Shown piece after piece: positions 55,050 through 64,000 of a DNA stretch of 64,000 nt; positions within the stretch are counted from its first letter, which is position 1; the number at the start of each line of letters is the position of its first letter. The translations under genes and the position numbers were made by a program. This DNA comes from Erythrobacter cryptus DSM 12079. GTDB taxonomy: Bacteria > Pseudomonadota > Alphaproteobacteria > Sphingomonadales > Sphingomonadaceae. The notes under the pieces are model-generated. The model was not told where the DNA came from. It saw only the letters and a program-made list of their open reading frames with translations, and made no database searches. Where the stretch lies: contig NZ_AUHC01000013.1 of NCBI RefSeq assembly GCF_000422985.1, positions 1 to 64,000 on the forward strand, read 5' to 3'.

Positions 55050-55772
55050 ATGGCACGGCGGCGCCGATCGCAGGGGCGCAAGGCCCCCCGCCGCTGGCTG
55101 GTGCGGCTTATCGCGCTGATCGTGTTGGTGGGAATCGCCTTTGTCGCCTGGCTGTGGTGGGACATGCGCAGCTGGCGACCGGACGAGGCGCGCTATCCCG
55201 AACAGGGGGCGCTGATCGCAGCGGCAAGCGGGCCGGTGCGCTTCGAGACCCTGAAGGCGATCGGCGCGCGCTTTGTCTATCTGCCGGTGGCGCAGGCGGG
55301 CGGCGGCCCCGCTGCGCAAAGCTTTGCCCGGCGCGCCGCCGCGGCGCGGGCGGCAGGGCTCAAGGTCGGGGCGCTCATCGATTTTGATCCCTGCCTTGGC
55401 GCCGATGTGCAGAGCGCCGCCTTTGCCCGGATGGTGCCGCGCGATCCCGAATTGCTGCCCCCCGCGCTTGGCCTGGTGCGGCTGGCCGATGCCTGCGCCC
55501 CCAAGGTGAGCGATGCCGCGGTCGAGAGCGAAGTGATCACGCTCATCAACCAGATCGAGACCCATGCCGGAAAGCCGGTGATCCTCAGGCTCTCGCGCGG
55601 CTTTGCCGAGCGCCATGGCACCGCTGCGAGCGTGGCGCGCGATCTGTGGCTGATGCGCGATCGGGTGCGGCCCGATTACGCCGGGCGCCCGTGGCTGCTA
55701 TGGAGCGCCAACAGCGCGCTGGTGAGCGAGGCGAGCGAGGAGCCGGTCGAATGGGTGGTGGTGCAGCAATGA
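55050..55772 (+). CDS. GH25 (lysozyme)-like membrane-anchored protein, catalytic residues missing
   Basis: This 240-residue protein has one N-terminal membrane helix (about residues 16-37) followed by a domain with the spacing of GH25: TLKAIGARFVYL, AAARAAGLKVGALIDFDPC, and LPPALGLVRLADAC, where GH25 enzymes have a DLE-type catalytic site. The early DVS aspartate is also absent. It is therefore probably a non-catalytic relative that binds peptidoglycan. ATG 55050 or TTG 55041 is the start. It overlaps cdd by four bases. Confidence 0.7.
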   Translation: MARRRRSQGRKAPRRWLVRLIALIVLVGIAFVAWLWWDMRSWRPDEARYPEQGALIAAASGPVRFETLKAIGARFVYLPVAQAGGGPAAQSFARRAAAARAAGLKVGALIDFDPCLGADVQSAAFARMVPRDPELLPPALGLVRLADACAPKVSDAAVESEVITLINQIETHAGKPVILRLSRGFAERHGTAASVARDLWLMRDRVRPDYAGRPWLLWSANSALVSEASEEPVEWVVVQQ

Positions 55773-56209
55773 GCCTGGCGCCGGCGCAGGAAGCCGATCT
55801 GCTGGCGGCGGCCGAGGCGGCGGCGCGGCGCGCCTATGCGCCCTATTCGGATTATCCGGTCGGCGCAGCCCTGCTGTTCGATGACGGCGCTGTGGTGACC
55901 GGCTGCAATGTCGAGAACGCCAGCTATGGCCTCGCGCTCTGCGCCGAGACCGTCGCCATCGCCAAGGCCTTCGAGGCCGGGCGGCGCGGCGGCCTTGTGG
56001 CGGTTGCGGTGGTGGGCCTCAAGGCCGACCGGGAACCGATCACCCCGTGCGGGCGCTGCCGCCAGGTGCTGAACGAGATCGCCGCGCTCGGATCAACCGA
56101 TCCGCTGGTGCTGTGCGCGGGGAGCGAGGGGGTGCGGCGCGTGGCGCTCTCGGCCCTGCTCCCCCACGCCTTTGGCCCGGCGCATCTTGATAGGGCGTCC
56201 GAGCCCTAG
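55769..56209 (+). CDS. cdd: Cytidine deaminase
   Basis: This 146-residue enzyme deaminates cytidine and deoxycytidine. The zinc site is CAETVAI (with the catalytic Glu) and PCGRCRQVL, and NVENASYG contacts the ribose. Length matches the small homotetrameric form. ATG 55769 overlaps the GH25-like stop. Its TAG stop is the first part of a CTAG that borders the IS1380-family insertion. Confidence 0.95.
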   Translation: MSLAPAQEADLLAAAEAAARRAYAPYSDYPVGAALLFDDGAVVTGCNVENASYGLALCAETVAIAKAFEAGRRGGLVAVAVVGLKADREPITPCGRCRQVLNEIAALGSTDPLVLCAGSEGVRRVALSALLPHAFGPAHLDRASEP

Positions 56210-57857
56210 CCTCTCTTATTCATGACGGCTTGGTTCTGGGGCGTTCGTCGTCCGTGGTGAGGCGGGCGGCTTGGCGCGGGCGCGCGGCATTGCTGGCGTC
56301 TGTTTCACCGCGACGGGATCGATAGGCTTTTCGGGTTGAAGGACTGGGCTCGGGGTTTCAGCGGCACTGCCGCGCTCGCTACGTCGGCGCAGGCTTGAGC
56401 GTTCGAACGATGGCGCGCAGCAGATCGGCGTCCGGGCAGGCCGAAGCGAAGGCGACGCGGATGCGGGTGGCGCTTTCCATGACGCGGGCTGCAACCTTGA
56501 GCAGCCGCAGACGCAGAGTGGTAAACTCAGCTTTTGCCAGAGCGGCGGTCCGGGGCATCGCCTGCTGGACGCGCCAGAGCAGCCAGTAGGCAGCCGTGTG
56601 GAGGATCAGGCGCATCTGATTGGCATTGGCCGAGCGGCACGAGGTGCGATCGCTGGCCAGCTGGGTCTTGTGCAGCTTGATCAGGTTCTCGGCCTGCCCG
56701 CGCGCGCCCTAGAGCGTGTCGTAGATGTGCTCGGCCGAGCCCTCGCTCAGCGAAGTGACGACATAGCGGATATTCATGCCCAGCGTGCTGGCCTCGATCC
56801 GCGCTGCGACACGGCGCTGGCAGTTCCAGCTTTTGGCGCCGTAGCGGGTCTCGGCATAGCTGCGCAGCACCGGGTGCTGGCCCTCTGCGCGGCGGACCGC
56901 ACAGGCATCGGCGGCAGTGACGATGACAGGATCGGCGCGCAGCGCGGCATTGGTCGGCAGACCAAACACATAATCGATGCCGTGCGCCTCGCAGAACACC
57001 ATGACCTCAGCCCGCCCATAATGCCCGTCGCCGCGGATCGTGATGTGGGTATCGGGCCAGTGGCGGCGAAGATGGCGCACCAGACGCCGGATGTGCCCTG
57101 CCGCCTCCTTGCCCGAAGGCGTCTTGCCCGTGCGCAGCAGCATCGCCACCGGACGGCCGGTCGCGGTGTCATAGACATGGATCGGCAGGAAGCAGCGCTC
57201 CCCGTGATGTCCGTTCCAGAACGAGAATTGCTGATAGCCGTGCACCACGTCGCAGGTATCGTCGATATCCCGCGTCACTGCCGCCGGCGGCGCGGGATAG
57301 CTCGCACAGTACATATCGATCATGGCCGCCAGCATCTTCGCCAGCTCGCGCGTGGTCGGCGCATTCTCCCAGCGGCTCATGGTCGGTTGGCTGGCAAGTC
57401 CCGCGCCCGCGCCTGGCAGCTTGCCCAGCGCCAGACGGAACCCCGGATCATCGCGCAAGCCATCGAGAACATCGGCATCCTCATGGCCGCACGCGATCGC
57501 CAGCACCCGGGCAAGGAAGATATCCTCAAGGCGGTGAACCACCCGCGAGGGATAGCGCGGATCGGCAATGCACTCCGCAAGACGCCGACAAATCCCCATT
57601 GTGCGCTCGGCCTGCGCCAACACCAGCACCCCGCCATCCGAGGTCAGGCGGCCACCATCAAACGCAGCTGTGACCTTCTTGCCGCCAAACGCTGCAAACG
57701 AAAATGCAGCCGCGCTACCACAGCGTCCGGCGGATGTGGTCTGTGGCATTTTTTGCCCCGTTGCAGGTCTGGCTCGAACAACCACATTCCTGCAACGATG
57801 CAAATGCTTACACCACTCCCGCCAACCCTTCAGGCCACCACCGGTGAATAAGACGGG
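56210..57857. mobile_element. IS1380-family insertion sequence, 1648 bp, decayed
   Basis: The ends are CCTCTCTTATTCA (left) and, read inward, CCCGTCTTATTCA (right): 13-base inverted repeats with 11 matches. The flanks CTAG (56206-56209) and TTAG (57858-57861) look like a four-base target duplication with one change. One minus-strand transposase fills it. It sits exactly between the stop codons of cdd and the M14 gene. The size fits the family. Confidence 0.8.
56379..57749 (-). pseudogene. IS1380-family transposase, broken by an in-frame stop
   Basis: The frame begins VTAAFDGGRLTSDGGVLVLA after a short N-terminus and contains the RNase H-like acidic residues (for example HITIRGDGHYGRAEVM). 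After IYDTL a TAG (56709-56711) interrupts it, and the frame then continues GARGQAENLIKLHKTQLA to a stop at 56379. The interrupted position is the Tyr of the Y-(2)-R-(3)-E-(6)-K signature. The catalytic Glu therefore lies beyond the stop, and the product from the first part would be inactive. No frame shift is needed. Confidence 0.88.
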
Positions 57858-58997
57858 TTAGGCGTCCCCGCCGTCCAGCCATTCGAGCAGGGCGGCAAGG
57901 CAATCGCGCGCGAGGAGCTTGCAGCGCTCGGGGCTCCAGCCCTGCACCGGCTCGGGCGCATCGGCGAGATCCTTGTAGGGCATCTCCAGCGTCATCGCCA
58001 CGGCGCCAAAGCGCTCGGCGAGCTGGTTGGTGCTCATCGCCAGGTTGGCCTGGCCCGGCGCGGCCTTGGGATAGCCAAGCTTGGTCTGGAAATCGGGGGT
58101 GCGCCGCGCGAGAATGCGCTGATAGCGGTAGAAGTCCTCACCCTGCGCCTCGCGCCAGGAAGGGATGCCCTCGAACCCGGCGAGGAACACCGCCGGGATC
58201 GCCTCGTCGGCATGGACATCCATGGCAAAATCGACCCCGGTTTGATCCATGCGGCTGCGGATTGCCAGCACCTCGGGCGCGCGTTCGGGGGTGGGGTCGG
58301 CCCATTCGCGGTTGAGATTGGCGCCAACCGCATTGGTTCTCAAATGCCCACGGCGCGAACCATCGGGGTTGCAATTGGGCGCGATATGGAAGCGGCAGCG
58401 CGCGCGCAGCGCCCGCGCCACCGGATCGGCCGGATCGGTCAGGCAGGAAAGCGCGCCTTCCATCCACCATTCCGCCTGGGTCTCGCCGGGGTGCTGGCGG
58501 GCATAGAGCCATACCTGCACGCTCCCCTCGCCCATTTCGAGGCAATCGATCGGCTGGCCATCAAGGCTGGTGCCGAGTTTCAGATAATCCACCCCCTCGC
58601 TCGCCGCTGCGGCCGCGACGAGATCATGGTGGCGCTCCATCGAATAGGGGGCGAAATAGGCAACCCAGAACAGATCCGAGGTCGGGCGATAGCGGATCGT
58701 CAGCGTGCCGCCCTCTGCGTCCTTGTCGAAGCTGGTGGCCGCGCGCAGCCAATATTCGCGGTCTTCCGAAACACAGGCGCTGTAACCCGGCCAGCCGCCC
58801 GGATAGGCGCTGGCGTTAAGCCCGGTGAGCTTGAGTTCGACCTCCTCGCCCGAGCGCGCAGCGACGCGGAAATGGAACCACTGGAAGAACTCAGACATGT
58901 GGTCGCGGCGGATGGCAAGGCGCGCGCTGCGCCCTTCGATGCCGAGCACTTCGATATTGCCGCTGTCGAAGCCGGCATCGATGAAAAGTGAGGTCAT
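57858..58997 (-). CDS. M14 family carboxypeptidase (cytosolic CCP-like)
   Basis: This 379-residue protein has an N-terminal beta domain (about 1-120) and a zinc carboxypeptidase domain. Metal ligands are in [11 protein letters not shown] and [25 protein letters not shown] is the Asn-Arg substrate region, and the catalytic Glu is in LEMPYKD. It lacks a signal peptide, like AGBL/CCP-type bacterial relatives. The ATG at 58997 overlaps the DUF4136 stop. Its TAA stop sits at the right border of the IS element. Confidence 0.85.
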   Translation of the reverse strand: MTSLFIDAGFDSGNIEVLGIEGRSARLAIRRDHMSEFFQWFHFRVAARSGEEVELKLTGLNASAYPGGWPGYSACVSEDREYWLRAATSFDKDAEGGTLTIRYRPTSDLFWVAYFAPYSMERHHDLVAAAAASEGVDYLKLGTSLDGQPIDCLEMGEGSVQVWLYARQHPGETQAEWWMEGALSCLTDPADPVARALRARCRFHIAPNCNPDGSRRGHLRTNAVGANLNREWADPTPERAPEVLAIRSRMDQTGVDFAMDVHADEAIPAVFLAGFEGIPSWREAQGEDFYRYQRILARRTPDFQTKLGYPKAAPGQANLAMSTNQLAERFGAVAMTLEMPYKDLADAPEPVQGWSPERCKLLARDCLAALLEWLDGGDA

Positions 58998-59629
58998 TGG
59001 CGTCCTTGCAGCTTTTTCGGATCGATCGAAACGGTCTCGCCATTGCCACCGGGAAAATCGCGGAACAAGGCCGCTGCAAGTGTGCGGGCGCTCGCCTCGG
59101 GTGCGGAATAGGGGGATTTCACCCCGGTTGCCATCTGCGCCCGGCCCTCCCACAGGCTCTTGCCATCGGGGCGGTTGATGCGCACCGAAAGCTCGGTGAT
59201 CACCGAGGGGCCCTCGCTGCCCCCGCCCAGGTCGATACCGACGCCAAGCCCAAGCCCGCTGCCATAGCTGCCGACATTTCCGCCCACGCCGACGCTCACC
59301 GGCCCGCGCCGCTCCTCGAGCGTGGCGGCAATCGGATTGCGGCTGGTGCGGATCACCGCGATCTGGGTGTCGGGGCCGGGAGCGGCGGCGATGGTATAGC
59401 CGAGCCGCGCCAGCTCGGCGCTGACGCTCGCAGCAAAGGCGCGCTCGGCAGCCTCGTTGCGCAGATCCTCGGGAAAGCTGATCGCGATGAGGCCGCGCCC
59501 CAGCCCGGCGCGCTCGGGCGCGGGCGCGACAAAGCGGGTCACTTCGACCGGGCCGACGTAGGGGGTGGTGGCGCAGGCCGAAAGCGCCAGTGCAGCGGCA
59601 AGCGGTGGCAGGAAGCGGAGCGGGGCCAT
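58994..59629 (-). CDS. DUF4136 lipoprotein
   Basis: This 211-residue protein has a lipobox LSAC after a hydrophobic N-terminus and a DUF4136-like body: [40 protein letters not shown], a Gly-rich stretch near 118-137 and [19 protein letters not shown]. It is probably an outer-membrane lipoprotein of unknown role. Coupled to the M14 gene by ATGA, it may be envelope maintenance related. Confidence 0.8.
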   Translation of the reverse strand: MAPLRFLPPLAAALALSACATTPYVGPVEVTRFVAPAPERAGLGRGLIAISFPEDLRNEAAERAFAASVSAELARLGYTIAAAPGPDTQIAVIRTSRNPIAATLEERRGPVSVGVGGNVGSYGSGLGLGVGIDLGGGSEGPSVITELSVRINRPDGKSLWEGRAQMATGVKSPYSAPEASARTLAAALFRDFPGGNGETVSIDPKKLQGRQ

Positions 59630-59749
59630 GGCGGGTTCCTTTCTTGGGCAGGGGTCTTATAGGGGCACGGGGCTGCGGTGCACAGGCCTGCCGCAAGGGC
59701 ATGGGCCGGTTGACGAATTCGCAGCGGGTTAAAGACGAGGGGCACCGGC

Positions 59750-60781
59750 ATGACAAAGCACACCAAACCTTGCGTGCTGGTGACTGGCGGGGCGGGCTAT
59801 ATCGGCAGCCACGCGGTGCTGGCCCTGCGCGATGCGGGCTGGCCGGTGGCGGTGATTGACGATCTTTCCACCGGCTTTCGCTTTGCCGTGCCCGAAGGCG
59901 TGCCGCTCTATGAAGGCGACATCGCCGATGAGGCGCTGCTGGCGCGCATCTTTGCCGATGAGCGCCCGGCGGCAATCATGCATTTTGCCGGATCGGTGGT
60001 GGTGCCCGAAAGCGTTGCCGACCCGCTCAAATATTACCACAACAACACCGCCAAGAGCCGCACCCTGCTGGCCGCGGCGGTGCGCGCGGGCGTGCCCCAT
60101 TTCCTCTTTTCCTCGACCGCGGCGACCTATGGCATTCCTGCGCTTGCGCCCGGTTCGCCGGGCGTGAGCGAGGATACGCCGCAGCGCCCGATCAACCCCT
60201 ATGGCTGGTCGAAGCTGATGACCGAGCAGATGCTCGCCGATGTCGCTGCGGCCCACCCGCTCAATTACGGTGTGCTGCGCTATTTCAACGTGGCCGGGGC
60301 CGATCCCGAGGCGCGCAGCGGACAATCGACCGCAGGGGCGACGCATCTCATCAAGGTGGCGATCGAGGCGGCGCTGGGCCTGCGCGAAGCGGTGAGCGTG
60401 TTCGGCACAGATTATGCCACGCCCGACGGCACCGGGGTGCGCGACTACATCCATGTCAGCGATCTGGCCGATGCCCATGTGCTTGCACTCGAGGCGCTGA
60501 TCGCCGCGCCCCGGCGCTCCTTCACGCTCAATTGCGGCTATGGGCGGGGCTTTTCGGTGAACGAGGTGCTCGATGCGGTCGATCGGGTGGCGAAGGTCAA
60601 GCTGGTGCGCCGGATCGAGGGACGCCGGGTGGGCGATCCCGATTCGCTAATCGCCGATTCCACCCGGCTGCGGCAGCAGCTGGGCTGGCAGCCGCGCCAT
60701 GCCGATCTCGACACCATCATCGCCCATGCGCTCGCCTGGGAGCGCAAGCTTGCCGGGTTGCGGGCCAGCGGTTCGGCCTGA
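59750..60781 (+). CDS. galE: UDP-glucose 4-epimerase
   Basis: This 343-residue enzyme interconverts UDP-glucose and UDP-galactose. The NAD motif [15 protein letters not shown], the active Ser/Tyr-Lys site ([21 protein letters not shown]), [10 protein letters not shown] and [12 protein letters not shown] are intact. It supplies galactose units for LPS or exopolysaccharide. It has no close partner in this window; GAGGGGC precedes the ATG. Confidence 0.96.
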   Translation: MTKHTKPCVLVTGGAGYIGSHAVLALRDAGWPVAVIDDLSTGFRFAVPEGVPLYEGDIADEALLARIFADERPAAIMHFAGSVVVPESVADPLKYYHNNTAKSRTLLAAAVRAGVPHFLFSSTAATYGIPALAPGSPGVSEDTPQRPINPYGWSKLMTEQMLADVAAAHPLNYGVLRYFNVAGADPEARSGQSTAGATHLIKVAIEAALGLREAVSVFGTDYATPDGTGVRDYIHVSDLADAHVLALEALIAAPRRSFTLNCGYGRGFSVNEVLDAVDRVAKVKLVRRIEGRRVGDPDSLIADSTRLRQQLGWQPRHADLDTIIAHALAWERKLAGLRASGSA

Positions 60782-60886
60782 GCATTGACGCGCGAGCCGC
60801 TTGCCGCTATCGGCGCGGCCAAGATGAGGCGCGTCGGCCCGGCCCGGCGCGCTTGTCGTTTGGATTGCCGCTTTCAGGAACCCGCC

Positions 60887-61012
60887 ATGAAGATCGTCAA
60901 CAGCCTCAAGTCGCTGAAGGGCCGTCACCGCGACAACCGCGTGATCCGTCGGCGCGGGCGCACCTATGTGATCAACAAGACCGAGCGCCGCTTCAAGGCC
61001 CGCCAGGGCTGA
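60887..61012 (+). CDS. rpmJ: 50S ribosomal protein L36 (Cys-free form)
   Basis: This 41-residue ribosomal protein reads [20 protein letters not shown] and continues [21 protein letters not shown]. No cysteine is present, so it is the zinc-independent form, which is normal in alphaproteobacteria. CAGGAA precedes the ATG. It is monocistronic between galE and a HAD gene. Confidence 0.97.
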   Translation: MKIVNSLKSLKGRHRDNRVIRRRGRTYVINKTERRFKARQG

Positions 61013-61100
61013 AGCGTGCAGCTGCCCGCCATGGGCAGCATGATGAATCGTGCGGCCCGCCTCCTTGCCCGAGCGCGGGCCGCTGGCGTTTGAGGGCAGG

Positions 61101-61718
61101 ATGAGCGTTCGGGCAGCCGGGCCGGCGGTGGTCTTCGATGTCGGGCGGGTGCTGTTCCAGTGGCAGCTGCGCGCGCTGTTCGAAAAGCTGATCGATGATC
61201 GCGCCGAGCTTGACTGGTTCCTTGCCCATGTCGTGACCGAGGAATGGCATTTCCAGCATGATCGTGGTCGCCCGCTGGCCGAAATGGTGCCCGAGCGGAT
61301 CGCGCAGTTCCCCGAATATGCGCGCCACATCCATGCCTATGCCACGCGCTTCAACGAGACCGTGCCGGGGCCGGTTGCCGGCACCCACGCGCTGGTCGAG
61401 CGCCTCGCCGGGCGCGGCGTGCCGCTCTATTGCCTGACCAATTTCGGCGCCGAGCTGTGGCAGGCCTTCCGTCCGACCCAGCCGATCTTCGACCTGTTTG
61501 CGGATATCATCGTCTCGGGCGTCGAGAAGGTCGCCAAGCCTGATCCACAGATCTACGCGATCACCGAGGCGCGCAGCGGGCGCAAGGGGGCCGCGCTGTT
61601 CTTCACCGATGACAACCCGGCCAACATCGCCGCGGCCCGTGCGCGCGGTTGGCAGGCGCATCTGTTCACCGATGCGACCGGTCTCGAGGCGGCGCTCTGC
61701 GCGGCGGGGTTGCTCTGA
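61101..61718 (+). CDS. HAD-family hydrolase, subfamily IA
   Basis: This 205-residue phosphatase-like enzyme has the HAD motifs: nucleophile Asp in VVFDVGRVLFQW, Thr/Ser-type motif II in YCLTNFGAE, Lys in KVAKPDPQIY and the acidic motif IV FFTDDNPANIAAARARGW. It is a phosphoglycolate phosphatase or haloacid dehalogenase-like member; the substrate is not evident. ATG 61101 follows GGGCAGG; an upstream ATG at 61050 is less likely. Confidence 0.88.
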   Translation: MSVRAAGPAVVFDVGRVLFQWQLRALFEKLIDDRAELDWFLAHVVTEEWHFQHDRGRPLAEMVPERIAQFPEYARHIHAYATRFNETVPGPVAGTHALVERLAGRGVPLYCLTNFGAELWQAFRPTQPIFDLFADIIVSGVEKVAKPDPQIYAITEARSGRKGAALFFTDDNPANIAAARARGWQAHLFTDATGLEAALCAAGLL

Positions 61719-61846
61719 CCGCGCTGGGCCTTCGCCAAGCCAAACCCCCGGTCGCGCCCTGGGGGAGACGCGCCGGGGGCCGGGACATCCGCGCCGGCCG
61801 GAGAGGGGGCAGGGCGCGGGGGAGGGACCTCATGTCGCCTGAGCAA

Positions 61847-62191
61847 TCAGGCGTTGCACTTGGCCAGTTCTTCGGCGGTCAGATCTTCGCCGTTGACCTT
61901 GAAGGCGGCGACCTGGCCGAACTTGCGGTTGAGACCACGACACACCCGCAGCGGACGGGCGCTGGTCTTGGCGGCGACGCAGGTGGCATCCTTGCAGGCC
62001 CAGGCAACCCCGTCGCTCACTGCGCGGCTGTCGTTCGCCGGAGCGGCGAGCGTGGCGGTGTAATAGGCCGGGGCGGCGGCGCTGAGGGGCGCGGCATCGG
62101 TGGCAACGGCAAAGGTCACGCTGGTGTAGAGCAGCGCGCTGGCGAGCACGGCCAGCTTGCCGGTGGTGGGGAGAGAGGGGGTCGAGATCAT
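61847..62191 (-). CDS. CC_3452 family secreted protein
   Basis: This 114-residue protein has a signal-like N-terminus and the CC_3452 pattern: YYTATLAAPA, GVAWACKDATCVAAKTSARP, VCRGLNRKFGQVAAFKVNGE and a final LAKCNA. Four cysteines would form two disulfides in the periplasm. The family is confined to sphingomonads and caulobacters, has no known role, and is normally next to an HxlR-type regulator, as here. Confidence 0.87.
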   Translation of the reverse strand: MISTPSLPTTGKLAVLASALLYTSVTFAVATDAAPLSAAAPAYYTATLAAPANDSRAVSDGVAWACKDATCVAAKTSARPLRVCRGLNRKFGQVAAFKVNGEDLTAEELAKCNA

Positions 62192-62266
62192 CGCACTTTC
62201 CTTTTTCTTGTCGGCCCTTGGGCCGATGTTCCTGTGGCCTCGTCCGGGTCGGTTTGCAACGCAGCA

Positions 62267-62325
62267 TTTCGATTCGAAACCAGTTGCTATTCGCTACCTA
62301 TACGATTAGGTTGCGAGTTGCAACT
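62267..62325. promoter_or_regulatory. Palindromes between CC_3452 gene and hxlR-type regulator
   Basis: The divergent gap of 208 bases has TTTCGATTCGAAA (62267-62279, perfect 13-base dyad) and AGTTGCAACT (62316-62325, perfect 10-base dyad), with further TTGC half-sites at 62253, 62284 and 62311. These are probably operators for the HxlR protein. Confidence 0.5.
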
Positions 62326-62399
62326 GAAAACGGAAAATTTTTGTGAGCCGCGCAAAATCGGCTAAACATGCACCCCAGTAGGGGAAGGGAAAAGGCGTT

Positions 62400-62954
62400 A
62401 TGGGTGATCTGAGAGAACCGCTGCGCGAGTTGATCGAATGCGGCCTGCCGCAGGCGCTCGAGGTGATGGGCGAGCGCTGGTCCTTCATGATCCTGCGCGC
62501 GAGCTTCAACGGGCTCAAGCACTTCGAGGAATTCCTCTCCGAACTCGGCATCGCCCGCAACATCCTGTCCAACCGCCTCGCCAAGCTGGTCGAGCACGGC
62601 ATTCTCAAGCGCGAGCCCTGCGCCGATGACCGTCGCAAGATCGAATATCGCCTCACCCCCAAGGGGCTTGATCTGCTCCCGGCGATGCTGGCGCTGCGCC
62701 AATGGGGCCAGAAGTACGGCAGCGAAACCGTGGTCGAGGATCCGGTGCTGGTCGATGAGCGCGACCGGCTGCCGATCGGGCCGGTCTCGATCCTCGCGCA
62801 TGACGGGCGCATCCTTGGCCCGCAGGACCTGTGGCTGACGCGGCCCGAGAACCTCGGTCGCAGGGCCGATGGCAGCATCGCCCAGCCGGCACCCCCGCTC
62901 GGCCGCGGCGACGTGGTTGATATCGCCGCGGCCAAGGCTGCCGCAGCGCGCTGA
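62400..62954 (+). CDS. HxlR-family winged-helix regulator
   Basis: This 184-residue protein has the HxlR winged helix: CGLPQALEVMGERWSFMILR, FEEFLSELGIARNILSNRLA, LVEHGILKREPCADDRRKIEY and LTPKGLDLL. About 60 extra C-terminal residues of unknown function follow. A GGAAGGGAAAAGG ribosome site lies upstream. It is divergent from the CC_3452 gene and likely controls it through the dyads in the gap. The signal is unknown. Confidence 0.9.
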   Translation: MGDLREPLRELIECGLPQALEVMGERWSFMILRASFNGLKHFEEFLSELGIARNILSNRLAKLVEHGILKREPCADDRRKIEYRLTPKGLDLLPAMLALRQWGQKYGSETVVEDPVLVDERDRLPIGPVSILAHDGRILGPQDLWLTRPENLGRRADGSIAQPAPPLGRGDVVDIAAAKAAAAR

Positions 62955-63003
62955 ACCGTCGATAGCCGCCCTGCGCGCGCTGGCGCCGCGCGCCCGAGCG
63001 GCT

Positions 63004-64000
63004 ATGGCAGCCGGCGTGAACGCGCCGCCCGCCCCCGATCTTCTCGCGATCCTGCGCCGCACCTTTGGCCATCCCGGCTTTCGCGGGCAGCAGCAGGCGG
63101 TGATCGAAAGGGTCATGGCCGGCCTCCACACCCTGGCGCTGATGCCGACGGGGGCGGGCAAGAGCCTGTGTTACCAGCTTCCCGCGCTCGCCCGGCCCGG
63201 CACCGCCATCATCATCTCGCCGCTCATCGCCCTGATGCATGACCAGGTCCGCGCTGCCGAGGCGGTGGGGATCCGCGCTGCCTCGATGACCTCGGCCGAT
63301 GCCGACAATGCCGCCACCGCAAGGGCGCTGCGTGCGGGCGCGCTCGATTGTGTCTATGTCGCGCCGGAACGCGCGGCGCACCCGGCCTTCCTGCGCCTGC
63401 TCGAAAGCGTAAGGATCGCGCTGTTTGCCATCGACGAGGCGCATTGTGTCTCCGAATGGGGGCACGATTTCCGCCCCGAATACCGGATGCTGCGCGCGCT
63501 CCTCGATCGCTTCCCTTCAGCGCCCCGCCTCGCGCTCACCGCAACCGCCGATCCCGCCACCCGTGCTGACATTCTCGCCCAGCTCGGCATTCCGGCAGAG
63601 GGGATGATCATTGCCGGCTTCGACCGGCCCAATATCCGCTATGCCATCACCCCGCGCGAGGCGGGTGGGCGCCAGCTTGCGGGCCTGCTCGACCGCCTGC
63701 CCGGGGCCGGGATCGTCTATGCCCCGAGCCGCCGCGCCGCCGAGGAGCTTGCGGCGCGCATCGCCAGCGCAGGCAGGCCTTCGGGCTTCTACCATGCCGG
63801 GATGGAGCCTGACGCCCGCGCCCATGCGCAGGCGCAGTTCGTCGCCTCGGAAAACATGGTGATCGCCGCCACCATTGCCTTCGGCATGGGGATCGACAAG
63901 CCCGACGTGCGCTTTGTCATCCATGCCGGCCTGCCCCGCTCGATCGAGGCCTATTACCAGGAAACCGGGCGCGCGGGGCGCGATGGCGATCCGGCCGAAG
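63004..64000 (+). CDS. recQ: RecQ-type ATP-dependent DNA helicase (3' truncated)
   Basis: The frame runs from ATG 63004 to the right edge (332 codons). It has GFRGQQQAVIERVM, Walker A MPTGAGKSLCYQLPAL, DEAH motif II in FAIDEAHCVSEWGHDFRPEY, LTATAD (motif III), and the second RecA domain with YAPSRR, FYHAGM, IAATIAFGMGIDKPDVRFVIH and the start of QETGRAGRDG. It unwinds DNA 3' to 5' in recombination repair. The Zn-binding and HRDC regions are outside the window. Confidence 0.95.
   Translation, partial: MAAGVNAPPAPDLLAILRRTFGHPGFRGQQQAVIERVMAGLHTLALMPTGAGKSLCYQLPALARPGTAIIISPLIALMHDQVRAAEAVGIRAASMTSADADNAATARALRAGALDCVYVAPERAAHPAFLRLLESVRIALFAIDEAHCVSEWGHDFRPEYRMLRALLDRFPSAPRLALTATADPATRADILAQLGIPAEGMIIAGFDRPNIRYAITPREAGGRQLAGLLDRLPGAGIVYAPSRRAAEELAARIASAGRPSGFYHAGMEPDARAHAQAQFVASENMVIAATIAFGMGIDKPDVRFVIHAGLPRSIEAYYQETGRAGRDGDPAE

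Noticed and set aside
61741-61779. Terminator after the HAD gene
   Set aside because: A CCCCCGG/CCGGGGG stem exists, but the loop is 21 bases and no T-run follows.

Overview
This is a 64 kb, very GC-rich chromosome segment from an alphaproteobacterium, most likely a sphingomonad of the Erythrobacteraceae type. The evidence is lineage-typical genes: a PhyR/NepR/EcfG general stress locus, an EcfG-type -35/-10 (GGAAC/CGTT) promoter, a UPF0262 protein, a CC_3452-family protein beside an HxlR regulator, a Cys-free ribosomal protein L36, and class I PHA synthase with phasin. Genes are tightly packed with many ATGA, TGATG and GTGA stop/start overlaps. I see no rRNA, tRNA or CRISPR array. Both ends cut through genes.

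Layout. 0-8.4 kb: a truncated Gly/Asn/Pro-rich protein, a CHASE2-EAL cyclic-di-GMP phosphodiesterase, a small lipoprotein inhibitor, RidA, a DUF1214/DUF1254 pair, then a four-gene valine/isobutyryl-CoA degradation operon. 8.5-16.8 kb: a minus-strand polysaccharide and sulfate-activation block (wecB, wecC, PssD/PssE-like transferase halves, cysQ, DUF2061, cysNC, cysD), including a remnant of an O-antigen ligase. 17-23.6 kb: CoA transferase and MaoC hydratase, a CpcT-fold secreted protein, and a DevBCA-type ABC exporter with its own outer-membrane channel, divergent from a TetR gene with tandem operators. 23.7-31.4 kb: ftsH, a Rap1a-like protein, a DUF3667 membrane protein, a ParA-like ATPase, rpoZ, a VIT-family transporter and a phospholipase D family protein.

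31.4-45 kb: a crotonase, an unusual five-gene operon (membrane-anchored HTH, helical protein, membrane protein, RadC-like JAMM protein, receiverless winged helix), an aminotransferase, phaC, phasin, clpS, lptF/lptG, a desaturase and a GNAT-like protein. 45-49.8 kb: the general stress response locus (phyR, CHASE-HWE kinase, nepR, ecfG) and sodB. 49.9-64 kb: a dicarboxylate-type symporter, glmM, dnaB, a degenerate GH25 protein, cdd, a decayed IS1380-family insertion, an M14 carboxypeptidase, galE, rpmJ, HAD, a CC_3452/HxlR pair and the start of recQ.

The most interesting signal is regulatory. One exact 12-mer, TTGTGCAGTGCA, occurs in the same orientation 18-20 nt before the start codons of the phasin gene, the PssD-like glycosyltransferase gene and cysD, with a further copy inside a 27-bp perfect palindrome upstream of the phasin promoter. 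It has the TGC-N3-GCA core expected of PhaR operators. This suggests one carbon-storage regulator controls PHA granules, exopolysaccharide assembly and sulfate activation (PAPS) together. The second candidate for something undescribed is the RadC/HTH operon at 32.4-34.7 kb.
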